This document shows positions 19,073 to 28,745 of a stretch of DNA of 64,000 bases, one piece after another. The stretch's first letter is position 1; the number at the start of each line of letters is the position of its first letter. Origin of the DNA: Arcticibacter tournemirensis (GTDB lineage Bacteria; Bacteroidota; Bacteroidia; Sphingobacteriales; Sphingobacteriaceae); assembly GCF_006716645.1 (NCBI RefSeq), contig NZ_VFPL01000001.1:930001-994000 (forward strand), in the 5' to 3' direction. Under the pieces are notes generated by a model, which was given only the letters and a program-made list of their open reading frames with translations, was not told where the DNA came from and searched no databases. The position numbers and the translations under genes are program-made.

Positions 19073-19108
19073 AACCTGCGGCCTGAAAGCCGCCGCCACA
19101 GGTTTTTT
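19073..19108 (+). terminator. Orphan terminator-like hairpin
   Basis: AACCTG and CAGGTT, with an inner CGGC/GCCG stem, precede six Ts (19103-19108). No plus-strand gene ends upstream, so the hairpin may close an unrecognised small RNA in 18960-19108 or be fortuitous. Confidence 0.35.
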
Positions 19109-19163
19109 AGAAGAGATGCTCCAGAGTACTTAAGTGGAAGACAGCAAAGAACGTATAAAATTG

Positions 19164-19171
19164 TATTTTTG
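19164..19171 (+). promoter_or_regulatory. -7 box TATTTTTG for the DHS-like gene
   Basis: TATTTTTG matches TAnnTTTG and lies 19 bases upstream of the ATG at 19191, giving a leader of about 12 bases. The -33 element is not clear. Confidence 0.5.
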
Positions 19172-19190
19172 CAACTTTAAACTCATAAAT

Positions 19191-20165
19191 ATGAACAGAG
19201 GACCAATTTCGCAGTTTATAGAAAAGAACTACCGGCATTTTAATGCCGCTGCGTTGCTTGATGCGGCAAAAGGGTATGAGACCCATCTTGCAGAAGGCGG
19301 GAAAATGATGATTACTCTCGCCGGTGCGATGAGTACCGCAGAACTCGGTATTTCTCTTGCAGAGATGATCAGGCAGGATAAAGTGGCAATTATCTCCTGT
19401 ACCGGAGCTAATCTCGAAGAGGATATCATGAACCTTGTAGCTCATACTCATTATAAAAGAGTACCAAACTACCGCGATTTGAGTCCTCAGGAAGAGTGGG
19501 ACCTTTTGGAAGAGGGGTTTAACCGGGTAACCGATACATGTATTCCGGAAGAAGAGGCTTTCAGGAGGATTCAGCGACATATTCATAAAATATGGAAAGA
19601 TGCGGAGGATAAAGGCGAACGGTATTTTCCACATGAGTATATGTATAAGCTGCTGTTAAGCGGTGTTATGAAAGATACTTATGAAATACCGGTTGAGCAT
19701 AGCTGGATGATTGCAGCTGCTGAGAAAAATCTTCCTATTGTCGTTCCGGGATGGGAAGACAGCACGATGGGGAACATCTTTGCGTCTTACGTTATAAAAG
19801 GCGAACTAAAGGCTTCCACCATGAAGAGCGGGATCGAATATATGGCCTGGCTAGCCGATTGGTATCGTGAGAATAGCGGAGGAAAGGGTATAGGCTTTTT
19901 CCAGATCGGCGGAGGCATAGCCGGCGACTTTCCAATTTGTGTTGTCCCTATGCTTTATCAGGACCTGGAGATGCACGATGTTCCATTCTGGAGCTATTTT
20001 TGCCAAATCTCAGACTCCACTACCTCCTATGGGTCATATTCAGGCGCAGTACCTAACGAAAAGATCACCTGGGGAAAGCTGGACATTCACACACCGAAGT
20101 TCATAGTGGAGTCGGATGCGACGATTGTAGCGCCTCTTATTTTCGCCTGGATTTTAAAACAATAA
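19191..20165 (+). CDS. Deoxyhypusine synthase-like protein
   Basis: Start at 19191 (MNRGPISQFIEKNYRHFNAA), which the short promoter spacing supports. The 324-residue protein has the DHS fold: N-terminal YETHLAEGGKMMITLAGAMSTAELGISLAEMI, VAIISCTGANLEEDIMN, a C-terminal GFFQIGGGIAGDFPICVVP and WGKLDIHTPKFIVESDATIVAPLIF. In eukaryotic DHS the GGG motif is followed by a Lys that forms the covalent intermediate; here that place reads AGDF, so the hypusine reaction is unlikely. Bacterial members of this group may act on polyamines, which is not shown here. Cytoplasmic; single gene with its own terminator. Confidence 0.88.
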   Translation: MNRGPISQFIEKNYRHFNAAALLDAAKGYETHLAEGGKMMITLAGAMSTAELGISLAEMIRQDKVAIISCTGANLEEDIMNLVAHTHYKRVPNYRDLSPQEEWDLLEEGFNRVTDTCIPEEEAFRRIQRHIHKIWKDAEDKGERYFPHEYMYKLLLSGVMKDTYEIPVEHSWMIAAAEKNLPIVVPGWEDSTMGNIFASYVIKGELKASTMKSGIEYMAWLADWYRENSGGKGIGFFQIGGGIAGDFPICVVPMLYQDLEMHDVPFWSYFCQISDSTTSYGSYSGAVPNEKITWGKLDIHTPKFIVESDATIVAPLIFAWILKQ

Positions 20166-20222
20166 CAAAAACCGAAATAACTCAAAACTGTATTCTCTAT
20201 AAGAATCAGTAAACAAAATGTC

Positions 20223-20258
20223 AAAAAGGGGTTTCATTGATTAATGAAGCCGCTTTTT
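20223..20258 (+). terminator. Rho-independent terminator of the DHS-like gene
   Basis: AAAAAGGGGTTTCATT pairs with AATGAAGCCGCTTTTT around a GATT loop (one mismatch and one G-T pair), ending in a T run. It lies 57 bases after the stop at 20165. Confidence 0.8.
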
Positions 20259-20328
20259 CTTGTTATTTAGAATGAGTATAAATTATTTTTACCGGTCATT
20301 ATAGTGTCACACATCATTAAATTAATTA

Positions 20329-20336
20329 TACTTTTG
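20329..20336 (+). promoter_or_regulatory. -7 box TACTTTTG of the respiratory operon
   Basis: TACTTTTG fits TAnnTTTG and lies 67 bases before the actA ATG, in the AT-rich 238-base gap after the DHS terminator. It is the best candidate start of the actA-led operon. Confidence 0.55.
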
Positions 20337-20403
20337 TCATCCGAAATTGTGATTTAGAGCACAATTTCTATTTTACATTTAAAATTTAGCGTAAAAATAG
20401 TAT

Positions 20404-21771
20404 ATGAGAAGCATCTCATTGGTTTTAAAAAGTGTTGCAAAATCATTCATCTTAGTTTCTGCTCTAAGTTTCGGTATCCAGGCTAATGCTCAAAATTCTC
20501 CGGCAGGCAATCCAGTTGCAGGGGAAGGTACTGCGGGAGCTGCTACGGCCGCAGCTGCAAGTGGAGCTGTAAAAGGCGATGCCAATGCGGGGTCTGCTCT
20601 CTTTAAGCAAAAGTGTACTTCTTGTCATGCGCTCAACCGCACTGTTGTTGGGCCGGCTTTGAAAGGTATACACGAGAGACGTGACGAAGCATGGCTTATC
20701 AAGTGGATTAAGAACTCTCAAGCTCTTGTTGCCTCGGGCGACCCTACTGCGGTTAAGGTGTTCAATGAATTCAACAAGACGGTAATGACGCCGTTCCCTG
20801 AATTAAGTGATGATGATATTAGAAACATCCTCGCCTATGTTCAGACGGAGGGAGACAAGCCCGAAGCAGCGGCAGGAGCCGCAGCGGGTGGAACTGGTAC
20901 AGGTGCGGCCGGTTCTGGCCAGGGTGAAGTGAGCAACTTTATGCTTGGCGGGTTGATCGTAGTGGTTATCGTTGCCTTGCTTGTAATCCTTGTACTGAAC
21001 AGAGTAATCAAAACACTGGAAAGGCTTTTACTCCAAAAGCAAGGTATTGTTATAGAAGAAGAGCCTGCAACTGCGTCAGATAGCGCTGCGGTAAGGTTTA
21101 GAAGACTGGCTAAGAACAAGAAATTTGTATTCTTTGCGGTTTTGCTCCTGATTATTTTCCTTGGATCCTGGGGCTGGACGGCAATGTGGAATACTGGTGT
21201 GCATCAGGGATACCAGCCGACTCAGCCTATTAAGTACTCGCATCAGCTGCATGCGGGTACATTGAAGATTGATTGTCAGTACTGCCATTTCGGAGCGTAT
21301 AAATCTAAGAACGCATCTATTCCTTCTCTGAATGTGTGTATGAATTGCCATAACTATGTTCAGGCTACTGAAAAGTACAATGGAGAGATATCTCCGGAGA
21401 TTATGAAGATCTATAAAGCGTTGGATTACGATCCTCAAAGCAAAAAATATGGATCAAATCCGAAACCGATTCAATGGGTACGAATTCATAATCTACAGGA
21501 TTTTGCTTATTTCAATCACTCACAGCACGTAAGCGTAGGAGGAATACAGTGTCAGCAATGCCATGGTCCTATACAGACAATGCCTGAGGTATATCAGTTC
21601 TCGCCTCTGACAATGAAATGGTGCGTGAATTGCCACCGCCAGAACGATGTTAATTATAAGGGCAATGCCTATTATGATAAGATCATCGCAGTTCATGAGC
21701 AACTGAAGAAAGGCGAGAAAGTAACTCCCGCGGTTCTCGGTGGTCTTGAATGCGGAAAATGTCACTACTAA
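20404..21771 (+). CDS. actA: Alternative complex III multiheme cytochrome subunit ActA with N-terminal monoheme domain
   Basis: The 455-residue protein has a signal peptide (to QANAQ, about residue 30), an Ala/Gly-rich linker, a monoheme cytochrome c domain (CTSCH at 71, axial Met probably in VMTPFPEL), a second Gly-rich linker, two hydrophobic segments (about 180-200 and 237-258), and the pentaheme ActA domain with CQYCH, CMNCH, CQQCH, CVNCH and CGKCH (about 292-453). That makes six CxxCH sites. ActA passes electrons from the ActB iron-sulfur chain to cytochrome carriers. The added monoheme domain may hand electrons on directly to the oxidase encoded in the same operon, which is inference. 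Confidence 0.93.
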   Translation: MRSISLVLKSVAKSFILVSALSFGIQANAQNSPAGNPVAGEGTAGAATAAAASGAVKGDANAGSALFKQKCTSCHALNRTVVGPALKGIHERRDEAWLIKWIKNSQALVASGDPTAVKVFNEFNKTVMTPFPELSDDDIRNILAYVQTEGDKPEAAAGAAAGGTGTGAAGSGQGEVSNFMLGGLIVVVIVALLVILVLNRVIKTLERLLLQKQGIVIEEEPATASDSAAVRFRRLAKNKKFVFFAVLLLIIFLGSWGWTAMWNTGVHQGYQPTQPIKYSHQLHAGTLKIDCQYCHFGAYKSKNASIPSLNVCMNCHNYVQATEKYNGEISPEIMKIYKALDYDPQSKKYGSNPKPIQWVRIHNLQDFAYFNHSQHVSVGGIQCQQCHGPIQTMPEVYQFSPLTMKWCVNCHRQNDVNYKGNAYYDKIIAVHEQLKKGEKVTPAVLGGLECGKCHY

Positions 21772-21810
21772 TATTTAAAAAGAAATACGAATACAGTTTA
21801 TATAGCTTAA

Positions 21811-24800
21811 ATGGAAAGCAATAAAAAATACTGGAAAGGTTTAGAAGAGCTGCAAAGGACTCCTGAATTTGCGGAAATAAATAAGAATGAATTTGCTGAG
21901 GACCTTCCGCTGGAGGATGTACTGAGCGAATCAGGTTTAAATACAGTTACTCCCCGTCGCGATTTTCTTAAAGCATTAGGATTTGGATTAGGTGCGGTTT
22001 CACTGGCGGCGTGCCAGACAGCTCCCGTACATAAATCAATACCCTATTTAATTAAACCGGAAGAAGTCACTCCCGGTGTTCCTAATTACTATGTATCGAG
22101 CCATAACGGACAAAGTATTTTAGTGAAAACACGAGAAGGCCGCCCAATTAAAATTGAAGGAAACGCTTCCGGGCTTTATGGCAACCATGGTACGGATGCC
22201 ACAACTCAGGCGTCGGTACTTGATCTTTATGATATATCAAAGTTAAAAGGGCCCAAACTAGACAATGCGGAGACCACATGGGATAAAATAGACTCTTTTG
22301 TAAAAGGGGAGCTGAATAAAGTACAAGCCTCAGGAAAGAAAATCCGGATTATCTCTTCTACTGTTAACAGTCCTTCTACTAAATCTGTTATTGCGGATTT
22401 CATAGCGCAATACCCTAACACTACACATATTCAAACGGATGCTGTTTCCTATGCCGGGATTATACAGGCTAATGGAACCAGTTTTGGGAAAGCAGTCCTT
22501 CCTCGTTACCGTTTCGACCGTGCCGATGTAATAGTAAGCTTCGGCGCTGATTTTCTCGGTACATGGATTGCCGGAGAAGAATTTACCAAACAGTATGTAA
22601 GCAACCGTAATACCGCTTCTCTGAAAAAGGGAAAAATGTCTCGCCATATCCAGTTTGAAACAGGTATGAGCATGACTGGTACTAATGCCGATTCGCGTAT
22701 CCCTGTGAAGCCATCGGAGACTGGATCAGCAATTATCGCTTTATACAATGCCATTACCGGCAGCCAGCTTGCCGGTGGCCAGCTTCCGAACAACGCGATA
22801 GCTGATAAGGCAGTAAAGCTTGCAGCTAAAGAATTGCAAAATGCACGTGGGCGGGCCCTGGTGGTTTCCGGATCAAATGATGCTGCCGTCCAAACGCTGG
22901 TAAATGCTATAAATTCGGCTTTAGGCAGCTATGGAGCTACGATTGATCTTGACAATCCTTTTTACACAAATGCAGGTAGCGATGCATCTTTCGCATCCTT
23001 AATCGGTGAAATGAACAGGGGAGAAGTTGGTGCTGTTTTTATACTTAACAGTAATCCGGCTTATACCTACTTCAACAGCAAAGCGTTTACCGATAGCCTT
23101 GCTAAAGTGCCATTACGGATATCTTTCTCTGACAAAGAGGATGAGACAGCTTCTTTATGTAATGTAATCGCCCCGAACACTTATTATCTCGAATCATGGG
23201 GTGATGAAAATGTATTTGAAGGATATTATACTCTTATACAACCGGCTATAAATCCGGTGTTTAACAGCAGGCAGGCTGAGCAGAGCCTGTTGATATGGTC
23301 GGATAATCCTCAGAAGAATTATCACCAGTATGTGCGGGCTTATTGGGAGAAGAATCTTCTTCCTGCAGGAGGAAAAACGTGGAAGCAACTACTTCAAACG
23401 GGGTTTGTATATACCGGCGAAAAGCCAGCAACGAGCTATGCTTTTGCCGGAAATGCAGCGGCAGCGGCGCAATCAGTTGTTAATCAAAGTAAAACACTTG
23501 CAAAAGATATAGAGGTTCAGCTTTACCAGAGCGTAGCAATCAGGGACGGAAAACACGCAAACAATGCATTTCTGCAGGAGTTGCCTGATCCCGTTTCAAA
23601 AGTGACATGGGACAATTATGTTGCGGTGTCGCCAAAATTTGCTCAGGAACAAGGCTGGGAGGAATTTGATCTTGTCGACGTAAAAGGCGCCAACGGATAT
23701 AGCATCACGCTTCCAGTGCTGCTTCAGCCGGGCCAGGCAAAGGGAACCGTCTCTATTGCTGTGGGCTACGGTCGTACAAAAGCAGGGAAGGCCGGTAATG
23801 AAGTTGGAAAAAACGCATACCCCTTGGCTGCGCTTACCAATGGTACGGTTCAATTTGATACAACCGCAACTATCAGTAAAACCGGCGGAAAGATGGAGCT
23901 TGCACAAACGCAAACGCACCACTCCTATGAAGGCCGGAATGTAATCAGAGAAACTTCTTTCAAAAAGTACCTTGCCGATCCGCATTCGGGTACAGGCAAC
24001 CATCAAGGTGAGCATAAGACCTACGATCTGTGGCCTGAACATAAAGCTATCGGGCATAGCTGGGTTATGGCTATCGATTTGAATGCATGTACTGGCTGTG
24101 GTTCATGTGTTGTGGCTTGTAACGTAGAGAACAATATTCCTGTAGTTGGAAAAGATGAAGTACGCCGTCGTCGTGAAATGCATTGGATCAGGATCGACAG
24201 GTATTACAGCTTCAACGAAGGTAGCGAGTCGGTAACAGAAGAAAAGGAAATTGAGAAACTGGAAAACCTGGACGATGTTTCAGTTGTGCATCAGCCGATG
24301 CTTTGCCAGCATTGTGATCATGCTCCGTGTGAGACCGTTTGTCCGGTTATTGCCACCATGCACTCTTCTGATGGGTTGAACCACATGGCTTATAACCGTT
24401 GCGTAGGTACAAGGTATTGTGCAAACAACTGTCCATATAAAGTTCGTCGTTTCAACTGGTTTAACTACTGGAATGATTCGCGTTTTGATAATTACCTGAA
24501 TAATGAATTCTCACAGCTGTTACTGAATCCTGATGTAACAACACGTTCACGCGGGGTAATGGAAAAATGTACCTTGTGTATTCAGCGTATTCAGGGAGGT
24601 CGTTTGCAGGCTAAAATGGAGAAACGTCCGTTGAAAGACGGCGAGATCATGGTTGCCTGTCAGCAGGCTTGTACTGCCGGAGCGATTATCTTTGGTGATT
24701 TTAACGATCCGAATTCTGCGGTTCGCAAGTCACTGGATAATGAACGTACCTACTACGTGCTTCAGGAACTAAATACTCAGCCAGGTGTTGGTTATCAGAC

Positions 24801-24828
24801 AAAGGTTAGGAATACAGTTGAAGCTTAA
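21811..24828 (+). CDS. actB: Alternative complex III iron-sulfur subunit ActB
   Basis: A 1005-residue fusion. Near residue 50 a Tat-type motif, TPRRDFLKALGFGLGAVSLAAC, ends in a lipobox-like LAAC, so export folded and lipid anchoring are likely. Next is a molybdopterin-oxidoreductase-like domain (about 70-700), whose ACIII members bind no Mo. The C-terminal ferredoxin-like domain has CTGCGSCVVACNVENN, CQHCDHAPCETVCPV, CVGTRYCANNCPY and CTLCIQRI...CQQACTAGA, enough for three 4Fe-4S clusters and one 3Fe-4S. It accepts electrons from quinol and passes them to ActA. It follows actA by 39 bases. Confidence 0.95.
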   Translation: MESNKKYWKGLEELQRTPEFAEINKNEFAEDLPLEDVLSESGLNTVTPRRDFLKALGFGLGAVSLAACQTAPVHKSIPYLIKPEEVTPGVPNYYVSSHNGQSILVKTREGRPIKIEGNASGLYGNHGTDATTQASVLDLYDISKLKGPKLDNAETTWDKIDSFVKGELNKVQASGKKIRIISSTVNSPSTKSVIADFIAQYPNTTHIQTDAVSYAGIIQANGTSFGKAVLPRYRFDRADVIVSFGADFLGTWIAGEEFTKQYVSNRNTASLKKGKMSRHIQFETGMSMTGTNADSRIPVKPSETGSAIIALYNAITGSQLAGGQLPNNAIADKAVKLAAKELQNARGRALVVSGSNDAAVQTLVNAINSALGSYGATIDLDNPFYTNAGSDASFASLIGEMNRGEVGAVFILNSNPAYTYFNSKAFTDSLAKVPLRISFSDKEDETASLCNVIAPNTYYLESWGDENVFEGYYTLIQPAINPVFNSRQAEQSLLIWSDNPQKNYHQYVRAYWEKNLLPAGGKTWKQLLQTGFVYTGEKPATSYAFAGNAAAAAQSVVNQSKTLAKDIEVQLYQSVAIRDGKHANNAFLQELPDPVSKVTWDNYVAVSPKFAQEQGWEEFDLVDVKGANGYSITLPVLLQPGQAKGTVSIAVGYGRTKAGKAGNEVGKNAYPLAALTNGTVQFDTTATISKTGGKMELAQTQTHHSYEGRNVIRETSFKKYLADPHSGTGNHQGEHKTYDLWPEHKAIGHSWVMAIDLNACTGCGSCVVACNVENNIPVVGKDEVRRRREMHWIRIDRYYSFNEGSESVTEEKEIEKLENLDDVSVVHQPMLCQHCDHAPCETVCPVIATMHSSDGLNHMAYNRCVGTRYCANNCPYKVRRFNWFNYWNDSRFDNYLNNEFSQLLLNPDVTTRSRGVMEKCTLCIQRIQGGRLQAKMEKRPLKDGEIMVACQQACTAGAIIFGDFNDPNSAVRKSLDNERTYYVLQELNTQPGVGYQTKVRNTVEA

Positions 24829-24860
24829 TTGATTTCATATAGGAAGTTTTATAATATATT

Positions 24861-26333
24861 ATGTCAGCTCATAACGAATCAATATTAAGGGAACCGCTAA
24901 TCACCGGTGAGAATATTACCTATTCTCAAATAACCGACGAAGTACTGGTTCCTGTAGAGAATAAGCCAAATAAAGCCTGGTGGATCGGTTTTGGCATTGC
25001 TGTTTTTTTTGCACTTACCTGGGTTGCAGCTATTAGTTATACTTTCTGGGAAGGTCTGGGCGTGTGGGGTTTGAATAAAACAGTAGGCTGGGCCTGGGAT
25101 ATTACCGGCTTCGTATGGTGGGTAGGTATCGGGCATGCCGGAACGCTGATCTCAGCCGTATTATTGTTATTCAGGCAGAACTGGAGAAATTCAATTAACC
25201 GTTCAGCTGAAGCGATGACGATTTTTGCGGTTATCTGCGCGGCTACTTACATTTTTGCACACATGGGGCGGCCCTGGCTGGCTTATTGGGTATTTCCTTT
25301 GCCGAATCAGTTTGGCTCTTTATGGGTGAACTTCAATTCTCCATTGGTGTGGGACGTATTCGCGATTTCCACGTATTTCTCAGTATCGCTTGTATTCTGG
25401 TACACCGGTTTACTGCCAGATATTGCAACAATACGTGATCGCGCCACTGGTGTCCGTCGCCGGATTTACTCTATCCTTTCTTTCGGCTGGGCGGGTTCTG
25501 TGAAGAACTGGCAAAGGTTTGAGTCGGTTTCACTGATACTTGCCGGTATTTCTACGCCGCTGGTACTTTCGGTACACACAATTGTATCTTTCGACTTTGC
25601 TACTTCGCTTGAGCCGGGATGGCACACAACCATTTTCCCTCCTTACTTCGTTGCCGGGGCAATATTTTCGGGATTTGCGATGGTTCAGACCCTGTTACTG
25701 GTAGCTCGTAAGGTTATGAAATGGGAAAACTACATTACCATGTTTCATATTGAATCGATGAATAAGGTAATTATCGTTACCGGTTCTATCGTGGGTATAG
25801 CCTATTTAACAGAGCTGTTTATAGCATGGTACTCAGGAGTTGAATATGAACAATATGCTTTCCTTAACCGTATCAGCGGTCCTTACTGGTGGGCATACTG
25901 GAGTATGATGACCTGTAACGTTATCTCTCCGCAGCTATTCTGGTTTAAAAAGATCCGGACAAGCATATGGGCGTCATGGGTGCTTTCTATTGTTGTGAAC
26001 ATCGGTATGTGGTTTGAGCGTTTTGTAATTATCGTTACATCGCTTCACCGCGACTTTATACCATCCAGCTGGGTGATGTTTTATCCAACAACGATAGATG
26101 TTCTTCTTTTTGTAGGATCTATCGGGGTATTCTTTACTCTATTCCTTTTATTCCTTCGCGTACTTCCTGGTATTGCCATCGCCGAAGTTAAATTGATCCT
26201 GAAGAGTTCAAGCGATCAGGCGAAACAAAAGCTGATCAGAGAAGGTGCTGTAGACAAGGAGCAGAGTGAATTATATCAAAAATCTTTAGAGAAGTACGAT
26301 AGTGTGTCGAAGTCTGAATACGCTAATATTTAA
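24861..26333 (+). CDS. actC: Alternative complex III membrane subunit ActC (NrfD-like)
   Basis: The 490-residue protein has about ten transmembrane helices (first at about 37-60, [23 protein letters not shown]) and belongs to the NrfD/PsrC polysulfide-reductase family. Its N-terminal arm [24 protein letters not shown] is the typical ACIII ActC start. Conserved helices include [19 protein letters not shown] and [17 protein letters not shown]. It forms a quinol-oxidising site at the membrane with ActB. It sits 3 bases before actD and is surely cotranscribed. Confidence 0.95.
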   Translation: MSAHNESILREPLITGENITYSQITDEVLVPVENKPNKAWWIGFGIAVFFALTWVAAISYTFWEGLGVWGLNKTVGWAWDITGFVWWVGIGHAGTLISAVLLLFRQNWRNSINRSAEAMTIFAVICAATYIFAHMGRPWLAYWVFPLPNQFGSLWVNFNSPLVWDVFAISTYFSVSLVFWYTGLLPDIATIRDRATGVRRRIYSILSFGWAGSVKNWQRFESVSLILAGISTPLVLSVHTIVSFDFATSLEPGWHTTIFPPYFVAGAIFSGFAMVQTLLLVARKVMKWENYITMFHIESMNKVIIVTGSIVGIAYLTELFIAWYSGVEYEQYAFLNRISGPYWWAYWSMMTCNVISPQLFWFKKIRTSIWASWVLSIVVNIGMWFERFVIIVTSLHRDFIPSSWVMFYPTTIDVLLFVGSIGVFFTLFLLFLRVLPGIAIAEVKLILKSSSDQAKQKLIREGAVDKEQSELYQKSLEKYDSVSKSEYANI

Positions 26334-26336
26334 AAA

Positions 26337-26873
26337 ATGAGCAACATCAAATATATTTTAGGCCATTTTGAAGATCCTGATGAGATGATGCACGGGATCG
26401 GTAAGCTTCAAGAGAATAACATCAGTATTTATGATGTATACACGCCCATGCCTATCCATGGAATCGAGGAAAAGTTAGGGTATAAGAGGTCACGTCTTCC
26501 AATAGCAGCGTTCTGTTTTGGGATAACGGGTACAATTACAGCTATTTCAATGATTTATTATATGCTGGTTTATGACTGGCCTATGAATATTGGAGGGAAG
26601 CCATCATTTGCGATGCCCGATTTTGTTCCTATTACTTTTGAGCTCACTGTGCTGTTTGCAGCTTATGGAATGATGTTTACCTTTTTCTACGCTAATCATT
26701 TCTTCCCCGGTCGCGCTCCGAGAGTAATGGATCTGAGAGCAACCAACGACAGGTTTGTAATAGCCATCGATGCCAGACAAAACCCCTATCCAGATAAAAT
26801 AGAGAATCTCTTAAAAGATGCCGGGGCAGTTGAAATAAAACACAACGAAAGGAAGTATGTTAGCTATGAATAA
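26337..26873 (+). CDS. actD: Alternative complex III subunit ActD (DUF3341)
   Basis: A 178-residue DUF3341 protein. The N-terminal domain (KYILGHFEDPDEMMHGIGKLQENNISIYDVYTP) is cytoplasmic and two transmembrane helices follow (about 55-78 and 100-122). It is a structural subunit of the quinol:cytochrome c oxidoreductase with no cofactor motif. Its 3' end overlaps the actE ORF by 17 bases if actE starts at 26857. Confidence 0.93.
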   Translation: MSNIKYILGHFEDPDEMMHGIGKLQENNISIYDVYTPMPIHGIEEKLGYKRSRLPIAAFCFGITGTITAISMIYYMLVYDWPMNIGGKPSFAMPDFVPITFELTVLFAAYGMMFTFFYANHFFPGRAPRVMDLRATNDRFVIAIDARQNPYPDKIENLLKDAGAVEIKHNERKYVSYE

Positions 26874-27453
26874 GGTCAGGATAATAAGTGCCACAGTTTT
26901 TACAGTTGCAGCAACGATTGTGATCTCGGCTTGTGGAGATAAAAAGACTCCGGGCCTCGAATTTGCCCGTAATATGTATGATCCGATTGCTTATAACCCG
27001 GATCAGCCAAATAAGAATTTTGCTAATGGACAGACTGCGCAGCTGCCACCGGAGGGTACAATGCCTGTAGGGTACGATCCTGTTGCTGATATATATCCCA
27101 ATACGCCTGAAGGATATCTGGCGGCTAGTGAGAACCTTAAAAACCCGCTTCCTGCCAATCAGCAAAACCGACTGGAAGGAAGACAGCTATATCTCAGGAT
27201 GTGTTCGCATTGCCATGGCAACCAGGGTAAGGGCGACGGGCCGATTGTTCAGCAGGAGTTTTTCCCGCCACCCCCATCGTATTCAACCGGTAATTCATCA
27301 AGAGGTGGGGCCATGAAAGATCTCACCGATGGCAAAATATTCCATACTATTACTTATGGTTTAAACCTGATGGGACCACACCGTACGCAGCTAAGTCCGT
27401 CGGAGAGATGGAAAATTGTTATGTACGTTCATGAATTGCAAAAGCTTCAATAG
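26857..27453 (+). CDS. actE: Alternative complex III monoheme cytochrome ActE (lipoprotein)
   Basis: The ORF opens at 26857; a second Met at 26866 (MNKVRIISATVFTVAATIVISAC) is as likely and gives a standard lipoprotein signal with lipobox VISAC. The protein has one heme site, MCSHCHG (about residue 120), within a cytochrome c domain, and ends in WKIVMYVHELQKLQ. It should be lipid-anchored on the periplasmic face and form part of the electron path of ACIII. It overlaps actD, which implies translational coupling. Confidence 0.92.
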   Translation: MLAMNKVRIISATVFTVAATIVISACGDKKTPGLEFARNMYDPIAYNPDQPNKNFANGQTAQLPPEGTMPVGYDPVADIYPNTPEGYLAASENLKNPLPANQQNRLEGRQLYLRMCSHCHGNQGKGDGPIVQQEFFPPPPSYSTGNSSRGGAMKDLTDGKIFHTITYGLNLMGPHRTQLSPSERWKIVMYVHELQKLQ

Positions 27454-27470
27454 TAAATGTTTTAAGCCAA

Positions 27471-28706
27471 ATGGGAACTCACAATCATCATACACATAAT
27501 TTTAATCAACAATACGAATTCTCGGGAAAAGCTAAAACCTGGAGTTTAATTGCTATTGTAATCGGTATAGCAGCAATTGTCTATGGCTTTTTGATTGATT
27601 CGGCTGAGAATCATTCAGAACGTACCTTCGCCAATCTTCTGCTAATGAGTTATTACTTCACATGCGTGTGTGCAGCGGGAGCATTTTTCGTGGCCTTGCA
27701 GTATGTAGCTCAGGCAGGATGGCCGACCGGATTATTAAGGATTCCGCAGGCTTTCGCAAAAGTTCTGCCTGTCGCCGCTATCATATTAATCGTAGTTTGT
27801 TTAGCCGGATTGTTTACGCATAATCTTTACCACCACTGGCATCAGGAAGGGATAGCAGTAAAGGGAAGCGCGAACTATGATCCTATTATAGCAAATAAAG
27901 CAGGATATCTGAACGTTCCCTTTTTCACGATCCGTCAGGTAATTTTCTTGGGAGTATATAGCATTTTTGCAGTAGCTCTTGCACGCTTTTCTAATAGGGA
28001 AGATATCGAAGGGGGCCTGAAAAACTATAAGAAGAGCTTTAAGTTCTCTGTAATATTCCTGGTCATCTTCGGGTTTACAACGCCAATATGGGCGTTCGAT
28101 ACAATTATGTCGCTGGAGGCTCACTGGTTCTCAACTATGTTTGGATGGTATAATTTTGCTGCCTTATGGGTAAGCGGATTATGTGTAATAACAATAACCA
28201 CCATTCTTCTGAAGAGATCGGGATATATGTCGTGGATCAACGACAGCCATCTTCATGATCTGGGCAAACTGATTTTCGGCTTCTCTATCTTCTGGACTTA
28301 CCTGTGGTTTTCGCAGTTTTTGCTTACATGGTATGCGAACATTCCTGAAGAGACAGTTTATTTTTATAAGAGATGGGAAGATAATTATAAGCCATGGTTT
28401 TGGCTGAATATCGTTATCAACTTTGTAGCACCCGTTTTAATATTAATGACGAGGGATGCTAAAAGGCGAACTAACACGTTACTGTTTGTTTGTATACTTT
28501 TATTGATGGGACACTGGCTTGATTATTACATCATGATCATGCCCGGTACGGTAGAGGAGCATCCGGCTTTCGGCATCACTGAAATTGGAATTGCTATCGG
28601 TTTCGCCGGATTATTTAGTTTTCTGATGCTAAGCCAACTTAGCCGGAAGCCTCTTATTCCGAAGCAGCATCCGTTCCTTGAGGAGAGTTTGCACCATTCT
28701 ATTTAA
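27471..28706 (+). CDS. actF: Alternative complex III membrane subunit ActF
   Basis: The 411-residue integral membrane protein has about ten helices, starting at WSLIAIVIGIAAIVYGFLI (about 24-42). It is related to ActC but lacks its N-terminal arm, as ActF does. Histidine-containing segments such as LFTHNLYHHWHQEGI and MSLEAHWFSTMFGWYNFA are typical of the subunit. It begins 17 bases after actE and completes the actABCDEF set in the canonical order. Confidence 0.93.
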   Translation: MGTHNHHTHNFNQQYEFSGKAKTWSLIAIVIGIAAIVYGFLIDSAENHSERTFANLLLMSYYFTCVCAAGAFFVALQYVAQAGWPTGLLRIPQAFAKVLPVAAIILIVVCLAGLFTHNLYHHWHQEGIAVKGSANYDPIIANKAGYLNVPFFTIRQVIFLGVYSIFAVALARFSNREDIEGGLKNYKKSFKFSVIFLVIFGFTTPIWAFDTIMSLEAHWFSTMFGWYNFAALWVSGLCVITITTILLKRSGYMSWINDSHLHDLGKLIFGFSIFWTYLWFSQFLLTWYANIPEETVYFYKRWEDNYKPWFWLNIVINFVAPVLILMTRDAKRRTNTLLFVCILLLMGHWLDYYIMIMPGTVEEHPAFGITEIGIAIGFAGLFSFLMLSQLSRKPLIPKQHPFLEESLHHSI

Positions 28707-28745
28707 TAGCTTAAGCAGATTTAAAATAACGAATAGTAGAAAGAA

